From Scleroderma bovista (lineage: Eukaryota; Basidiomycota; Agaricomycetes; Boletales; Sclerodermataceae): a stretch of DNA of 64,000 nt. Of the stretch, positions 35,682 through 47,707 are shown piece by piece (the first letter of the stretch is position 1; every line of letters begins with the position of its first letter). The translations under genes were made by a program, and so were the position numbers. The stretch lies in NCBI GenBank assembly GCA_037178675.1, contig JAYMGJ010000168.1:1-64000 (forward strand), read 5' to 3'. The notes beneath the pieces were generated by a model, which was given only the letters and a program-made list of their open reading frames with translations, was not told the DNA's origin and did not search any database.

Positions 35682-38393
35682 CTTTAGCTTGCGGCGTCAC
35701 AGGTCCTCGAGAAGGTTCCGGTTGGAGACGGGACAGTGTCGAGACGCCAACATGCAGCAGGAAGGCCAGCTTCAGTGTCGAGAGAAGAGCTGCAGGGGCT
35801 GATGCGGGGAACCCCAGGCGTATATGTGGCTCTTGTCCTTCGCACAGAACAACTTGCAATCGACACAAACTTTTTCAAAACGACTTTCATTGTGACTTGC
35901 CTTATTTGGAGTCGATCTGCCCTGCACGTGGATAATGGGGAGAGGCACTATTCCGGCGTGGATTATATAAGCGGGAAAATGTATCGAGGGAATCTGGCGG
36001 TAGAATGGTATCATAGCAGAGTATAAAATGTCCATTAGGCTTGAATATGTATCTAGAAGGTGTAGGTATGAATAAAAATGAGAGAACATGAAAGGAGCCC
36101 ACAAGTCAAAAGCTGTCAGTCACAAGCCCCTGTATACTCACCATCAATTCCATCTGATACCTCTGTTCGTGCAATTCAACTCAGTGCGTGAATCTTAGTG
36201 AACTGCACTGGTCTACCTGTGGGTGTCTACAGTCAACCCGGACCTGACCTGCGACCAACCCATACCCATAATACTGAGCCCAGCCTACTAGGTACATATA
36301 ACAAAGGGTCTCAACTGGATAGACCCAGTGCAGGTACACCCTGGAAGGGTATCAACATTGTTTGTATCATTGTAGCAGATAAAAATTTAGTATTAGATGT
36401 ATATATACACATGATATCTACAGAGGTACAGCTATTAGCTATGTGTGCGTTGTCATTGTGATTGTCAGAGGGGTGGTGATCATGGTACTCGTCGAGGTGC
36501 GTGTGTGCCACAGCATGCATGGTCAGCGTGAGGGAGATAATGGAGAGGTGGTGATCGCAGGGCAAGCTAGCAGCACAGGCAGCGGCGGCGTTGTTCGTCG
36601 CCGTCTGGTGGTGGGATCACATTGGTGGTGGATATGGTTGACGTTGACAGTCGTAGTGATCATTGCATTGGTGGTCGTCGTGTTGGTGGCGGCAGCGGCG
36701 ATGGTTGGCGTTGGCTTGTTTGTGAAAGTAACCAATCAAATGTTTCGTATGGCATAGTGGGATGTGAGGCCTTGAGGACGCGGAGCACACGACGGATCGG
36801 GTAGGGTGAGAGCTTGAGTTTGTCTGAGCCAACCTGTTCTTAGTTATGGCATCCCTTCCAAAGAGCATGACTAGTACTGGTGAAGATAGGTGGCACGCAC
36901 CACTGCATGCACTGGTATGCCCACTCACAGATCTAATGCGGAGATGCTGCTCACGAGGCGCTGAAAAAAGTAATTAGCGTCTATGTTTACATACATGGTC
37001 CAGATTCCACTAACGCCAAGCTGTGCCATCAGGTATGGATTGGTCATTCATAAGTCCAATGGGAATAAACCGATAAGGTGCGAAACGCTATCAAGAGAAG
37101 AAATACGGCGTTCTGAAGGGATCCGAAGTACCGTAAGGACCTAGTGATGAATTTTTTTCCCGCTGGCAAAAAGTACAAGCAACTTTGGGAAGCTCTTTGA
37201 GCAATCTCCCGCGAGGACGGTCCTGCTCGAGGAAGGTAAATTCCATAGTTCCGCGGCATTTGCAAGGAGTTGTGTATACCTGGATGGGAACTGATAGGAA
37301 GTGGCTGCGATACATTGACTTTAATGGCCAACAAAACGATGACAGTGGTTCGATTCATTGCATGCCTGTCGCACGGAGTGTTTACGGCACCATTCGCCTC
37401 GCCCATCCCAAGATTCAAATTCGCAACTCACCCTGACATCGAGCAGAGACGATGATAGTATGATCCTATTGGAACGTCACACAACATGGTAAGAGGAAAT
37501 GCATGCATACCTGGAAATACCGGTGGCAAACGCAAAGAGCGGTAATTAAATGGGGCTAGTACGTCCAAGCAACCCTCTTTGGCAGGGTTTGAGAACAGAG
37601 GGGGTTTAGAAATCTGATCTGAGCAATGTTTCCAGGGAATCCGAAGGGAGTGCCGCATCGACAAGGGAAGCGATGTTTGTGAAAAAAAAAACATCCTGAA
37701 TGTTTACGCCGGCCGGACATCAAGTACGCTTAAGCATGGAGTTGGCTGGGAAAACTATTCGACACGAGATGATCGAGACCCACGGAAGTACACCGCGCCG
37801 CAACTCCAACTTGGACTATGCAAGATCCTAAAGCTGCGAATTTAGTGTGTTCGATGACAACTCGGATACACACTAGGCTATCAACGTCACAAATAGACAC
37901 ATGGGCGCTACCATGTCGAACCTCGCCTCAGCTGCCGCAAAGATTGGGAATAATCGTGCGTGGAGGGTCTTTTCTACTCTCCACGATGTGGACAGACCAA
38001 GGTACCGTAGTGTCATCCAAGAGGCACTGCAAAGCTGGCAGAGGGCAAATGCTTTTGATTCATAAACCACTTGTTATGTGCCTTGTCGGGCCCGCCAAGA
38101 AACCAATCAGTGTCCTAATAATAGCACCATGAGGTAATTTGTCAACTAGTGTGATATGATGTCCAGAACACTCTCACCCATTTTCTCAAAACCTAGTGCT
38201 GCCGAAGATGTCATGTTCAAATTTATCCCTCACGGCTGCTCTGCTCGTGTCGATACGGATCCCAGCGCGCCTCCTGCTTTTGGTCGTCTCTCTCTCTTAC
38301 TCCCTTCTTCTGGTTTTTCCACCTCACTGAGGCTCCTTGTTGGGTGTCTGCAACCCCCGCTGACGGCCTGCAACCTCCAGGTACACGAACGAT
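35682..38393. other. 2.7-kb gene-poor region with GT-rich tract
   Basis: No supported gene. The first 300 bp are the upstream region of the Ser/Pro-rich gene. A GT/TG-rich, partly trinucleotide-like tract lies at about 36450-36730 and gives an artificial Val/Ala-rich frame. The remainder has short frames with no domain pattern. Confidence 0.5.
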
Positions 38394-40507
38394 ATGCGTT
38401 TTTTGTCGTTCTGTGTTTCGTCGTCAGCGCTGACTGCTGTGGTCGCGCTATTCGCTATTGTGCCATTTGCGATCGCTCAGGATCACACCAACGAGCAGTC
38501 GGAGTCTCAGATCACGGGTAAGTGTTTGTTCTGGGGCTCCCTTCGATGGGTGTGTTGGGAAGGGACTGGGCTCGCATCCCGTTGTTTATTGCGCGCATGT
38601 TGAGTCGGTGGCCGATCCCGACGATGGCGAAGTCGTTGTGGGCATTCGTACCATAGCCTCTTCAGCAATGTAGCGTGGTTGGATCAATCACGGGATCGTT
38701 CTCTCAAGGCGACTTGTCTCCGATTGACATTTCGCGGGAGGCACGTATTCGGTGACATCGAAGAGACCCTGACACTGACAGCACGTGCCTGCATCTTAAT
38801 CCCATCGAATTTTGTGTTGGAATGGGTTTCAACGCCAATTACTCACCATTCTGCCATAGATCCCAACCTGGAGTGTACTCCATACAACTATGGACCAATT
38901 AATCAAGCCCAGAGCCAATTCCCGCCGCCGTTCACCGTAGCGAGCATCCTGCCTAATGACGCTGCAGCACGGGATAAGTTTAACAGCATTCAGGGCCAGA
39001 TCCCGAATATCCCCCCAAAAGGCACCCAACCACAATCACTTGGTGGTATCTTCAGCTTTTCGTACCCTCCAAACGACCCGGACTGTTGGTGGACTGCCAC
39101 GCACTGCACCACCCCCAAAACGGCAGGAATTCCCAGTGATACTTTTATCGTTCCTGAGGTTGGTAATTCCCGTCCTTCATAGCGGACATTACCTTACCCC
39201 TGTATTACCACTAAACTTAGCCCGGTACCTTGGGATATGGTTTTGATGATGGTCCATACTGCGGGCATAATGGGTTCTATGATTTCCTGCAATCAAAGAA
39301 CCAAACAGCTAGTGAGTAGCAACGACTGAGGATAACGAACCGAGTCTCTGACCGTTTGTTCCATAGCTATGTTCTACATCGGTTCTAACGTGATGAACAT
39401 TCCTTTGGAAGCCCAGCGTGCATTGGCAGATGGCCATGAAATTTGTGTCCGTGAGTACTTTGTTCGAACGACAGTTACCACCGATTAAAAGCCATACCTA
39501 GATACTTGGTCCCATCGATATAGTTCGTAATAATGGATACTGATACATGACCATTTCTCATAAAACTTGATGCAGTGACTGCTTTGACAAACGAGCAAGC
39601 CTTTGCAGAGTTCTATTACAGTAAGGTGTTAGTCTTTTTTGTGCTGATCTCTCATCTCACATGCCTTTAGCTGTACGTCAGATGTGCACTAGTTTGGCAA
39701 CTGCTAACGCTAGTATAAGATGCAAATAATTAAACTAGCTGTCGGCGTGACACCCACTTGTTGGAGGGTACGTATCTAGATTCATTATCGACTTCCCTAA
39801 CAAGATGCATCCGTCAAATAGCCACCTTACGGGGATGTGGACGATCGTATCAGGGCAATTGCTCATGCCCTTGGATTGCGAAATGTCCTGTGGCAATACG
39901 ACTCCAGCGACTGGCGGGGGTCGCTAGCATAACCGATCCGAACTATCAGAACTTGGTCGACACTGCGAAGAGTGGTGCATTCAATGATGTATGTGACTAT
40001 ACCGTTAATACAATATCTGGTGCGAGGCTCATGTATTCATCCTTATCCCACAGGTCGGCACGATCTTCCTTACCCACGAATTGAGCAACTTCACGATGTC
40101 CGAGGCGATCAAGTGGTATGACACCCTGGCATCTGTATTTCAACACATCGTCCCAGTTGGTGTTGCTCTCAACGTTACTGAACCATACGTCGAGGATGGA
40201 TACACGTTGCCCACATTCGCTGAGTGTATGCTCACCTACCAATGGAGGCTGGCCTCGTACTGATTTGCTTTTCTTCTTCGAAGATGTTGAAGGGACGCAT
40301 GTCGGGTCGCTCGTTGGCATCAGCAGTTCTAACAGTACCGCTACGAGCACTACGAATGGGCCAACCGCCGCAGTCTCTACCGTGTCATCTAGCGCTTTGC
40401 CTAGTACCACTGCGGGTACAAGTTCTGCTAGCAGGATTTCCCTAAACGGGATGAGTTGGCTCGCTGTCATGGCCGTATCATTAATGGGAGGTATTCTTTC
40501 AGGCTGA
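38394..40507 (+). CDS. Chitin deacetylase (CE4), secreted and GPI-anchored; one frame break near 39920
   Basis: Begins with a signal peptide ([19 protein letters not shown]). NodB motifs occur in order across exons: [19 protein letters not shown] near 39233-39290 (motif 1, metal Asp), [19 protein letters not shown] near 39440-39600 (H-x-x-S-H motif 2), [20 protein letters not shown] near 39763-39875 (motif 3), LWQYDSSDW near 39890-39916 (motif 4), and [20 protein letters not shown] near 40055-40110 (motif 5). The C-terminus is Ser/Thr-rich and ends in a hydrophobic tail ([14 protein letters not shown]), a GPI signal. The enzyme would turn cell-wall chitin into chitosan. After DSSDWR the frame must gain one G in a G5 run (39917-39921) to continue as [20 protein letters not shown]. 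This is a mutation or an assembly indel. Confidence 0.88.
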
Positions 40508-41233
40508 CACCAACACACCTCTCACCTATCGGGATTTTCGGGGGTAGTGAATACAGTTGATAACACTACTCTGGAATGTGAGTCGGTGCTATCTCATACC
40601 CCTGCGTAGACGAACTGTTTGGACACTGGAATACTCACACTAGGCCACCATTTGCACATTGTCTCCATTTTGCAACTTACTTTACTACCTGAGGGACATC
40701 ATTTAGTCGCCATTTCTTGTAACTGACACTTCACATTACTATGGACCTGTTACATACCTGCACATTCGCAGCTTCATGAATACCCAATATAATTCGAGTT
40801 TGCAGTCTTTACAGTGATTATGGTTTGCAATTCGATGATACTGATGGTGAACCTCAGCCCTCCGGACCAGTGTGAAGCACCTGCCGAGTTAATGCTATAT
40901 CAGAAACAGGGACCAGTTGTTATGGACGCTTATTAGTGGCTGCTTAGCAGGAACTCTCAGTGCAGTTGTCCCTGAGGGCCGAGAGATGTTGAAACAACGT
41001 AGTATTCAATCTCTGCAGGTGCTAGTGCTGCCTGGCTCCTGGCGGTTCGAAGGGAAAGAAAGCTGGTGGCAAGAACTACGTGAGATTTGACTGACTTTGT
41101 TAGATTTCAAAGTCAGCGAGGCAAATATCTGGAGTCTGCCCACAACCCGAGTTGAACTTGTTTTCAGGACTCATTTGGCCAGAAGGCTTGGGGATTCACC
41201 CATTTCAGCGCACAGTACTTTTGGCCATCCGCC
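40508..41233. other. Intergenic, no gene seen
   Basis: 725 bp between two plus-strand genes, holding the 3' end of the deacetylase and the promoter of the Mpv17 gene. Confidence 0.5.
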
Positions 41234-42263
41234 ATGGCATCTTTCTTGCGATTCTACAAGTCCGTCGAAGGGTATTCCGATCCGCCGTTCCGTAGATTTA
41301 CTCATCCCTCAGTGCAGCTTTGATTCGTCGGCCTATCTTGTCACAGTCATTGACCGCGGTCGTCCTGTTCGGTGCAGGAGACATAATCGCTCAACAGGCT
41401 ATTGAGAAACGCGGAAAGAATCATGACGTGAGTTGGACTTTCGGTGCTCCGACGGCATGTTCTGAGCTGGTCACGTCCTGCCTCTCCACGGGAGAGTAGT
41501 TTATACGTACTGCGAGGCTTACCTTCTATGGAGGTCCGTGCTTGTAGATATCTGCAACATTGATGGAGTTGCTGATCAGTTGCTTTGCTTTGGGCGACAG
41601 GTGCCATTTTCGGACCCGCACTGACCAAATGGTACCAACTACTCAATCGTATCAAGTTCCCCAGCCCTACGAAAGCAGTTGTCTATCGGGTGGGTATATT
41701 CCCCCCGCCCTCTAAGCTTCGGTCTGTCGAATGACATTCACAGGTGTGGCTTGATCAAGCAATTCTTACTCCAGGTATGATAATGTCTCACGTCATGTAT
41801 GCTATCATAAACACAATCCTTTCATTTCAGCTGCCGTGGCATTCTTCTTTGGCACGATGAGTATTATGGAGGGAGAAGGCTTTTCTGGTGCAGTGGAGCG
41901 TATTCGTACTGTGAGTCTGCCATCGAGATGTCATGGGAAATGCCTCACAGTCAGCCTGTAGGCGTATCAACCGACTTTAATCCGTAACTGGTGAGACATC
42001 ATTGCAGGACCCTCCTTTGCTCATATCTTTGTACTACAGGGCCGTGTTCATACCCACTCAAGTCATTAATTTCGCTGTTGTCCCTCACCACCTACGCTTC
42101 GTCGTGGTTAGCGTGGTTAGCTTGTTCTGGAGTAGGTGATGCCAATTTTCATGCGCGTTCTCATCCCGTTTTCTCTCTACCAGACACTTATTTGAGTGCA
42201 GTAAACGCACAAAGCCAATGCCAGTTGGAACATGACAGGAATGACAAGTCCGAAAAGTATTAG
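41234..42263 (+). CDS. Mpv17/PMP22 family membrane protein
   Basis: Seven or so short exons. [12 protein letters not shown] (41234-) joins [20 protein letters not shown] and [17 protein letters not shown]. Then come [80 protein letters not shown] and [20 protein letters not shown], with a stop near 42263. The tail NW-x-x-F-x-P-x-Q-x-x-NF-x-x-VP...R...WN-x-YLS is the family signature. Members such as yeast Sym1 and animal Mpv17 and PXMP2 form channels in the mitochondrial inner or peroxisomal membrane. All splice sites used are GT-AG and the frame closes without a break. Confidence 0.9.
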
Positions 42264-44580
42264 TATAAAGATCTATGACGATGACTCGAGGAGTTGATGT
42301 TTCAACATTCATGAGACATACCCACTGACAATGTTCTGACTGCACATACTCTTGCCCAGTGTGTAGCATGCTTCATACCCGGTGAACTAACCAGTCTTGT
42401 AGCAATCGCCTCCTGTTAGCTCATAGTTTGTCATCTTGCGAATGCAGCAGTGATATTACCAGAAGTACTTGAGCTGTTGCCACAGATGTATTAGGCTTTG
42501 CCAAAATGTATTTCTTTAGGTCCTTTGTCATCCGCCGACCGTGACTGCATCCTGGATGGGGTCCTGGCCAAGGGAGCTCAAGCTTCTTTGAGATCACGAT
42601 TACAGAACGACACAGGAATTTCGCTCGTTGACACTCCACAAATTGATGCTCGACGTGGACCAAGCAGCAAAGAGAGAACGGTGGTTCCATGGTGGTGTAC
42701 ACAGCAGGCAAAGAGAAAGTTGCTGCCTACATACGACTTCACTGATCGGATGAGTGCTAAGACCCGGTGCCAAAAGGCCGTAGGAATGTAAAGTAATTGG
42801 ACAAGGGTATTTACGAGTATTTGTAGGTCAACTATATAGGGGGTGACTTGAACATGTGTTAATTGGGTTGGTCCGATGGTAATACATAGGAATGTCCTAG
42901 AAAAGGCATTGGTAGTGCGTAAAAATTCTATTGAGGCTTCGATGCCTTCTTTGGTGCTGAGACCCATCCTTGAGGATGTGGCATTGGTTTCCGTATGTTG
43001 GGCAGGCGGCTAGGAACGGGATGTAGTCTCGCGATTAGATTGGCTCACCGCATGGGCAAGAACGATCTTCTCTTGGGATGTGCTTGTTGTATGTAGTACC
43101 CGTCCATGAAATGTCCTGTGTGGCATTGAATAAGACGGCCATATTCGGGGTGTATGGGTGAAATTCCTCACTGATCGGATGAAATGCAATGAAAATGTCT
43201 TCATATTTAGTAGGCGCCTCCAGATTCCACACTAACGCTCTTTGAGCCAACAGAAAGCAAATACCTAGCTATCAGATCTGAGTCGGGTGTGAAAACATGG
43301 TCACGGAACCTTTTCGGAGAACATTGTGACAAACTTTGACAGCAGTAGTAACCTCAAGTACTCTGCTTATGACCTTCGTTCCCCACCACATAATCAACGT
43401 CATACACTGAACCTCTGATCTGAGAAAAGCTGACGGTCAGCTACTTTGAGTGGGGAAATCTAACGCAACTAAAGCAGTCTTAATAATGTCAATGTCAATC
43501 TAGTCTCCCCAAGACAGACCAAAGATTCGATGGAAGACAATCGTTGCCTCTATGTCGATCCGGGTAGGGGACCGTGGAAAAGGAAGTCGTCAACGATTGA
43601 AAGCCTATCTTGAAGTGCGGCACGCCAATACCACACTAGAAGCCCCTTGTACGTCCTATTAACGAGCAGCTCAAAGAGCCCCACATGGCTTCTGTGATCC
43701 AGCGTTGTGATTATGAGAGGGTGAAGTCCGAGAAACATTACCCTATCATCAACAAGAATGGGGCCCATTTCCGACCCTGTACTCCAGTGCCCTTTATACA
43801 TTTATTTAGTTTTGGAATGAAGCCAAATAATGACGCTACGCCATGCCAGCCCTCATGTCTTATTGAAACAAGGTTAACACAGCATGCGCTCCTCCTAGTT
43901 CGCTCCCCCAACTCGTCTCAGCTGGATTGAGCGGGGCTTCTTCTGCACTCTTCATATGTACCTTATTTTAGCGATCATCTCAAACAGCATTGTTTCAAAA
44001 CTAAATAACAGCGCTCATGTGAGCATCGGTCAATTCTGGCCTATCGATATGCAACTTGCCAAGAAAGGACCTATTAACCTCCTCAAGACAAACCTAGGTC
44101 GTTCCCCGAAAATGGATAAGTCCGACATTCGGTTATTAGATATCCATTCTGTCAGAGGCTTTACCTAGTGATATTTGAAGAGAAGAACAAAGACCCACTG
44201 GTGTGCCTAACTGAAACCTTTTCAGAACTTCGAATCTTGATAGCCGCTTGAGAGTTGAATCCCGCGTAAAACGCCAGTGCCTGGGATCGAGAATCTTCAA
44301 ACTTTAAAGTGAGATAATTGCGCAATATAAAGGTGTCCTGCATACCGCAAGAAACAGACTGTACAGACCCACACATGTACATGGGCCACATCTAAACCTT
44401 GTTATTGTGTACTTGAAAGTTGAGACACTCCGAGGAACTTGAAGCTTGAAACTTTGACACTGGCTCCATTTGGTAAGTCATAGCCATGCTCTTATTATTC
44501 GGTTATACAAAAGAACTCTGCGTTTCAGCTGGCAAGATATTTGGTACATCCACTGACTGCAATTGCTGCCTTAGCACGAA
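42264..44580. other. 2.3-kb region without a supported gene
   Basis: Only short frames. One minus-strand piece near 43050-43250 (YEDIFIAFHPISEEFHPYTP, NMAVLFNATQDISWTGTTYN) has coding-like character. A plus-strand piece near 42500-42790 (LRSRLQNDTGISLVDTPQID) is weaker. Neither can be joined to a full gene. The last 130 bp, from about 44450, match the upstream part of the second thioesterase copy (near 47590) and probably hold a 5' UTR intron. Confidence 0.35.
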
Positions 44581-46190
44581 ATGGCTTCCCAGCTTGCCAA
44601 CGTCCTAACCAGAATGCCTGCTATACCCGCTGTCGCGACTCGTACACACGATATCCAGAAGTTGGTTGCTGCGCTGCAAAGGACACTCAACGGCATTCCT
44701 CGCGCCCGATACCTTTCGTTCCTTAAGTTATGTGCATTTCTGGTACTTCTTGTTAATGCAGGTTCTCTGCCCTTTGCATGGCACTGTAGGTCTTCTCGGA
44801 AATCCTTAGGAACACAATTCAAACCTTATTTCTGCAGTCCGTGTATTCTGGCCTATCATTGTGACCAGGATCCAGTTTCTGCTTCTACGCACCAGATTGT
44901 TATTCAAATCATCTGCAGAGCGGAAACGGATCCTTGCTGAGCGCGCGGAAGCACTTTGTCCCATCGGGGCTAATCCGTTCGAATTTGTAACGGTTTACAG
45001 ACGATGGGCAAGTGCGTTTTGAGTTTCGATATTGCTCATACTGCCAATTTGTGTTAGGCTGACCATATATATTAGGTATCGACGATGCGGACATGTTCGG
45101 GATGCATCTCAGTAATTCGAGCTACGCAAAGGTGCGTCTATTGCTGGCGACTCGTATTCATTTTGTACTTATGCTTTCGTTGTCTGCCAACTACAGGCTC
45201 TTGATTCAGCAAGACTCCGGGTATTATGGAGAGCGTTTCCCGCATGGGGTATAAGCGGAGGGACTATCGCGCTTGGTGGTAAGTTTACTCTACGTGGTCT
45301 GAGACCAGGTTGACTAGTTGTCTTAGCCACGCACTATCATTTCATACGAGAGATACCCCTCTTCGCAAGGTATGAGGTCAGAATTTCAATTGCGTCGTGG
45401 GATAATAAGTGGGTATGTACATATTTCGCTATACCCAAGCATCGTGAGAGTCGGCACATAAACTAATATTTAAATCTTTGTGTAGATGTATGTCATCGCA
45501 CGTTATGTGACCCGCCCGAAAGGTCATCGTGCCATAAAGGCTGGTCCTACTGTATCCAATGGACACGTTACCCTCCCCAGCGATTCCCCAGCTGAAGCGG
45601 ACTCTAAGACGGGTTCTCCGCAGTTAAATGGAACGCTTCCGCTAAAAAGCTCGGCTATTGACATAGATAGCCTGGAAAGGACAGTGACCGACGTTCTCGC
45701 GACAAGTCGCGCACCCACAAGACGACTGGTCCTGGAACCCGACGGCTCCCTCCTTCACTGTATCGCCATCTCTCAGATGTGCTTCAAGCAAGACCGGATA
45801 TCCGTCCCGCCAGCCGTCGCACTCGCTAGTGAGGGATTCTCTAATCCCCCACCTTGTCTTGAGACAAATGGGTCACACAAGGTGCCAGCCCGGTATACCC
45901 CTTCAAACCCTCCACCCCACTGGGCCAAGGTTCGGGAGATTCGTGTTCCTCCATCAGGGTCGATGAAACACTTCAAAGAGTTCCTTAAAAGTGGCTGGAA
46001 GGATGTGCCAAGTTCCAACGGTCACGCAGAAGGTGTGGACGGGGGGAAGATGGAAGATGGTGGCAGATGGTGGGAAGAAGCGCTCGGTGGACCTATCGAG
46101 GAGAAGAGGAAGAATAATCTAGAAATTGTTGAGGCACTTAGAGTGGGGATGGAGACAATTAGGGGTTCCTACCACTCCCTGGAAGGATGA
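44581..46190 (+). CDS. THEM6-like hotdog thioesterase-family protein, copy 1
   Basis: The N-terminus MASQLANVLTRMPAIPA is followed by a membrane-type segment LSFLKLCAFLVLLVNAGSLP. After introns come FWPIIVTRIQFLLLRTRLLF and CPIGANPFEFVTVYRRWA, then the hotdog core DADMFGMHLSNSSYAKALDS, which is the D-x-D-x-F-x-H-x-x-N-S-x-Y motif of the THEM6/Al-4-like group. IALGATHYHFIREIPLFARY and EVRISIASWDNKWMYVIARY follow. The last exon (from about 45486) adds a long tail ending LGGPIEEKRKNNLEIVEALR. Members are uncharacterised acyl-thioesterase-like proteins, and the basidiomycete forms carry this extra C-terminal part. The frame is intact. A second copy lies 3.1 kb downstream. Confidence 0.85.
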
Positions 46191-46820
46191 AGGACACTTA
46201 GTGGAGGATGCATAAAACATATGTCTAATTTCCTCATAAGTTCTGGCTCCTGTCTGTCTGGTGTAGTAATGCATATATTTCATTCATATAGATTAGATTG
46301 AAGGTATAATGTATGCTGTATGCACAAAATATGTCAATGTGTAGACTTGTACAGACATGTTTTGAGATGCAGGGGAATAATACTGACCATCTTCGCCATA
46401 AATGCCGTATGAAGCCGAGGCTCCACTGCGCTGTGTGATAACTCCCGTGCTCGTAGACAAGGTGCTTGCCATGCCAACGCCCTAGTCCCACACACCCCGT
46501 TGCAAAACGGGTAGTGCATAGGAGTATTTTCCCTCGGACTGGCCAGTGGGGCGTCCGATTTAGTGTTCGTGTAGTCGGTTGCTATGCATTGAGTATCGAC
46601 GCTAGCCTTTCTGCTCCGTGCAGGCGTGTCTAAGGGATGCCTGTGCCCTCGACACGTGTTTCTTCCATTGCGTAGGTATGTCGAGTTTGTCATTGCTCGG
46701 TGTATCTTTTCCATCTTACAAATGCTATCTCGCATGTGTCGTAGGGCTCTCCTCACGCCAGGCCGCCTTCTGGCTATTTGTGGCTTTTCGTCGGTCTGAG
46801 TCTGAACGAAGCGTTACTAA

Positions 46821-47018
46821 CACATGGGAAATTTCAATATTTTGACCACAGTAAAATATAATTCAGAAGACAATTGTAAAATATTATATTCTGATAAAGC
46901 ATTGTCTGTTTTGTATAAGTTTTTATTTTGAGGTGTGTCAGAAGCTATTTGCATTATATTATGTTTTACAATTACATTCTGAATTAAATTCTACCCCTGT
47001 CAAAATATTGAAATTCCC
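46821..47018. repeat. Left arm of foldback element
   Basis: Pairs with 47099-47292. The internal stretch aggtgtgtcagaagctattt recurs on the other strand in the right arm. Confidence 0.85.
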
Positions 47019-47098
47019 ACAGTAGGTTCCAGCCACTCTATCACCTACCCATCTGGGCTACTTTGTAAGTGAGCAGGTAACCCAAAACTAGCTACAGC

Positions 47099-47292
47099 GG
47101 AAATTTCAATATTTTGACATGGGTAGAAGTTAATTCAGAATGTAATTGTACAATATAATAGCAAATAGCTTCTGACACACCTCAAAATAAAAACTTGTAC
47201 AAAACAGATAATACTTTATTAAAATATAATATTTCACAATTGTCTTTTGATTTATATTCTACCTTGGTCAAAACATTGAAATTTCCCATGTG
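47099..47292. repeat. Right arm of foldback element
   Basis: Inverted copy of 46821-47018 with scattered substitutions and a few short indels, e.g. aaatagcttctgacacacct opposite the left arm. Confidence 0.85.
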
Positions 47293-47707
47293 TAAGGCCC
47301 ATTATGTAGCACAATATTATTATTATCACTTGTCCAAAAATATACATATGCATCATTCGATGAGAACTGTCACCGAACAGGCCTATGACATAATGACATA
47401 ATGTAGCAGCCAAGGTCCTAGACCTAAAGTGAAGATGAGTGCTGCAGAAAGTGGTCTAACATAGACTTTTGGAACTAACAGCCCTCGGTAAGTCACCCAA
47501 TGCTCGGGACCCGTAGTACTGTAGGCTGAGTACCGCAGCGATGCTACTTACAACCCGCATACTACAAAACTCGGCCCTTATTTTTCTTAACTCGAACTAG
47601 CTCCCTTTGGTAAGGCATACGTATGGGTATTGAAAGACTTCGTCTTGTATGGTGTCATTTGATAGACATACTGACTGCCCACATACTAGCAGCTTCCCTG
47701 GCACGAA

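Larger units (their letters stand above)
46821..47292. mobile_element. Foldback (long-TIR) MITE-like element with TAA target duplication
   Basis: Two arms of about 195 bp, 46821-47018 and 47099-47292, are near-perfect inverted repeats around an 80-bp spacer. The outer ends read cacatgggaaatttcaatat and its complement atattgaaatttcccatgtg (right arm with one change). The motif GGAAATTTCAATATTTTGAC also marks the inner end of each arm, so each arm is itself bounded by inverted repeats. The trinucleotide TAA flanks both sides (46818-46820 and 47293-47295), as expected for a PIF/Harbinger-like TWA duplication. The region is strongly AT-rich and has no coding capacity. It sits between the two tandem thioesterase genes. 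Family assignment is an inference. Confidence 0.82.

Noticed and set aside
36443..36757. Plus-strand frame with a Val/Ala-rich hydrophobic stretch
   Set aside because: Produced by the GT-rich repeat; no start context, splice sites or family resemblance.
47195..47401. 68-codon frame
   Set aside because: Lies largely in the AT-rich arm of the foldback element and is a by-product of the repeat.
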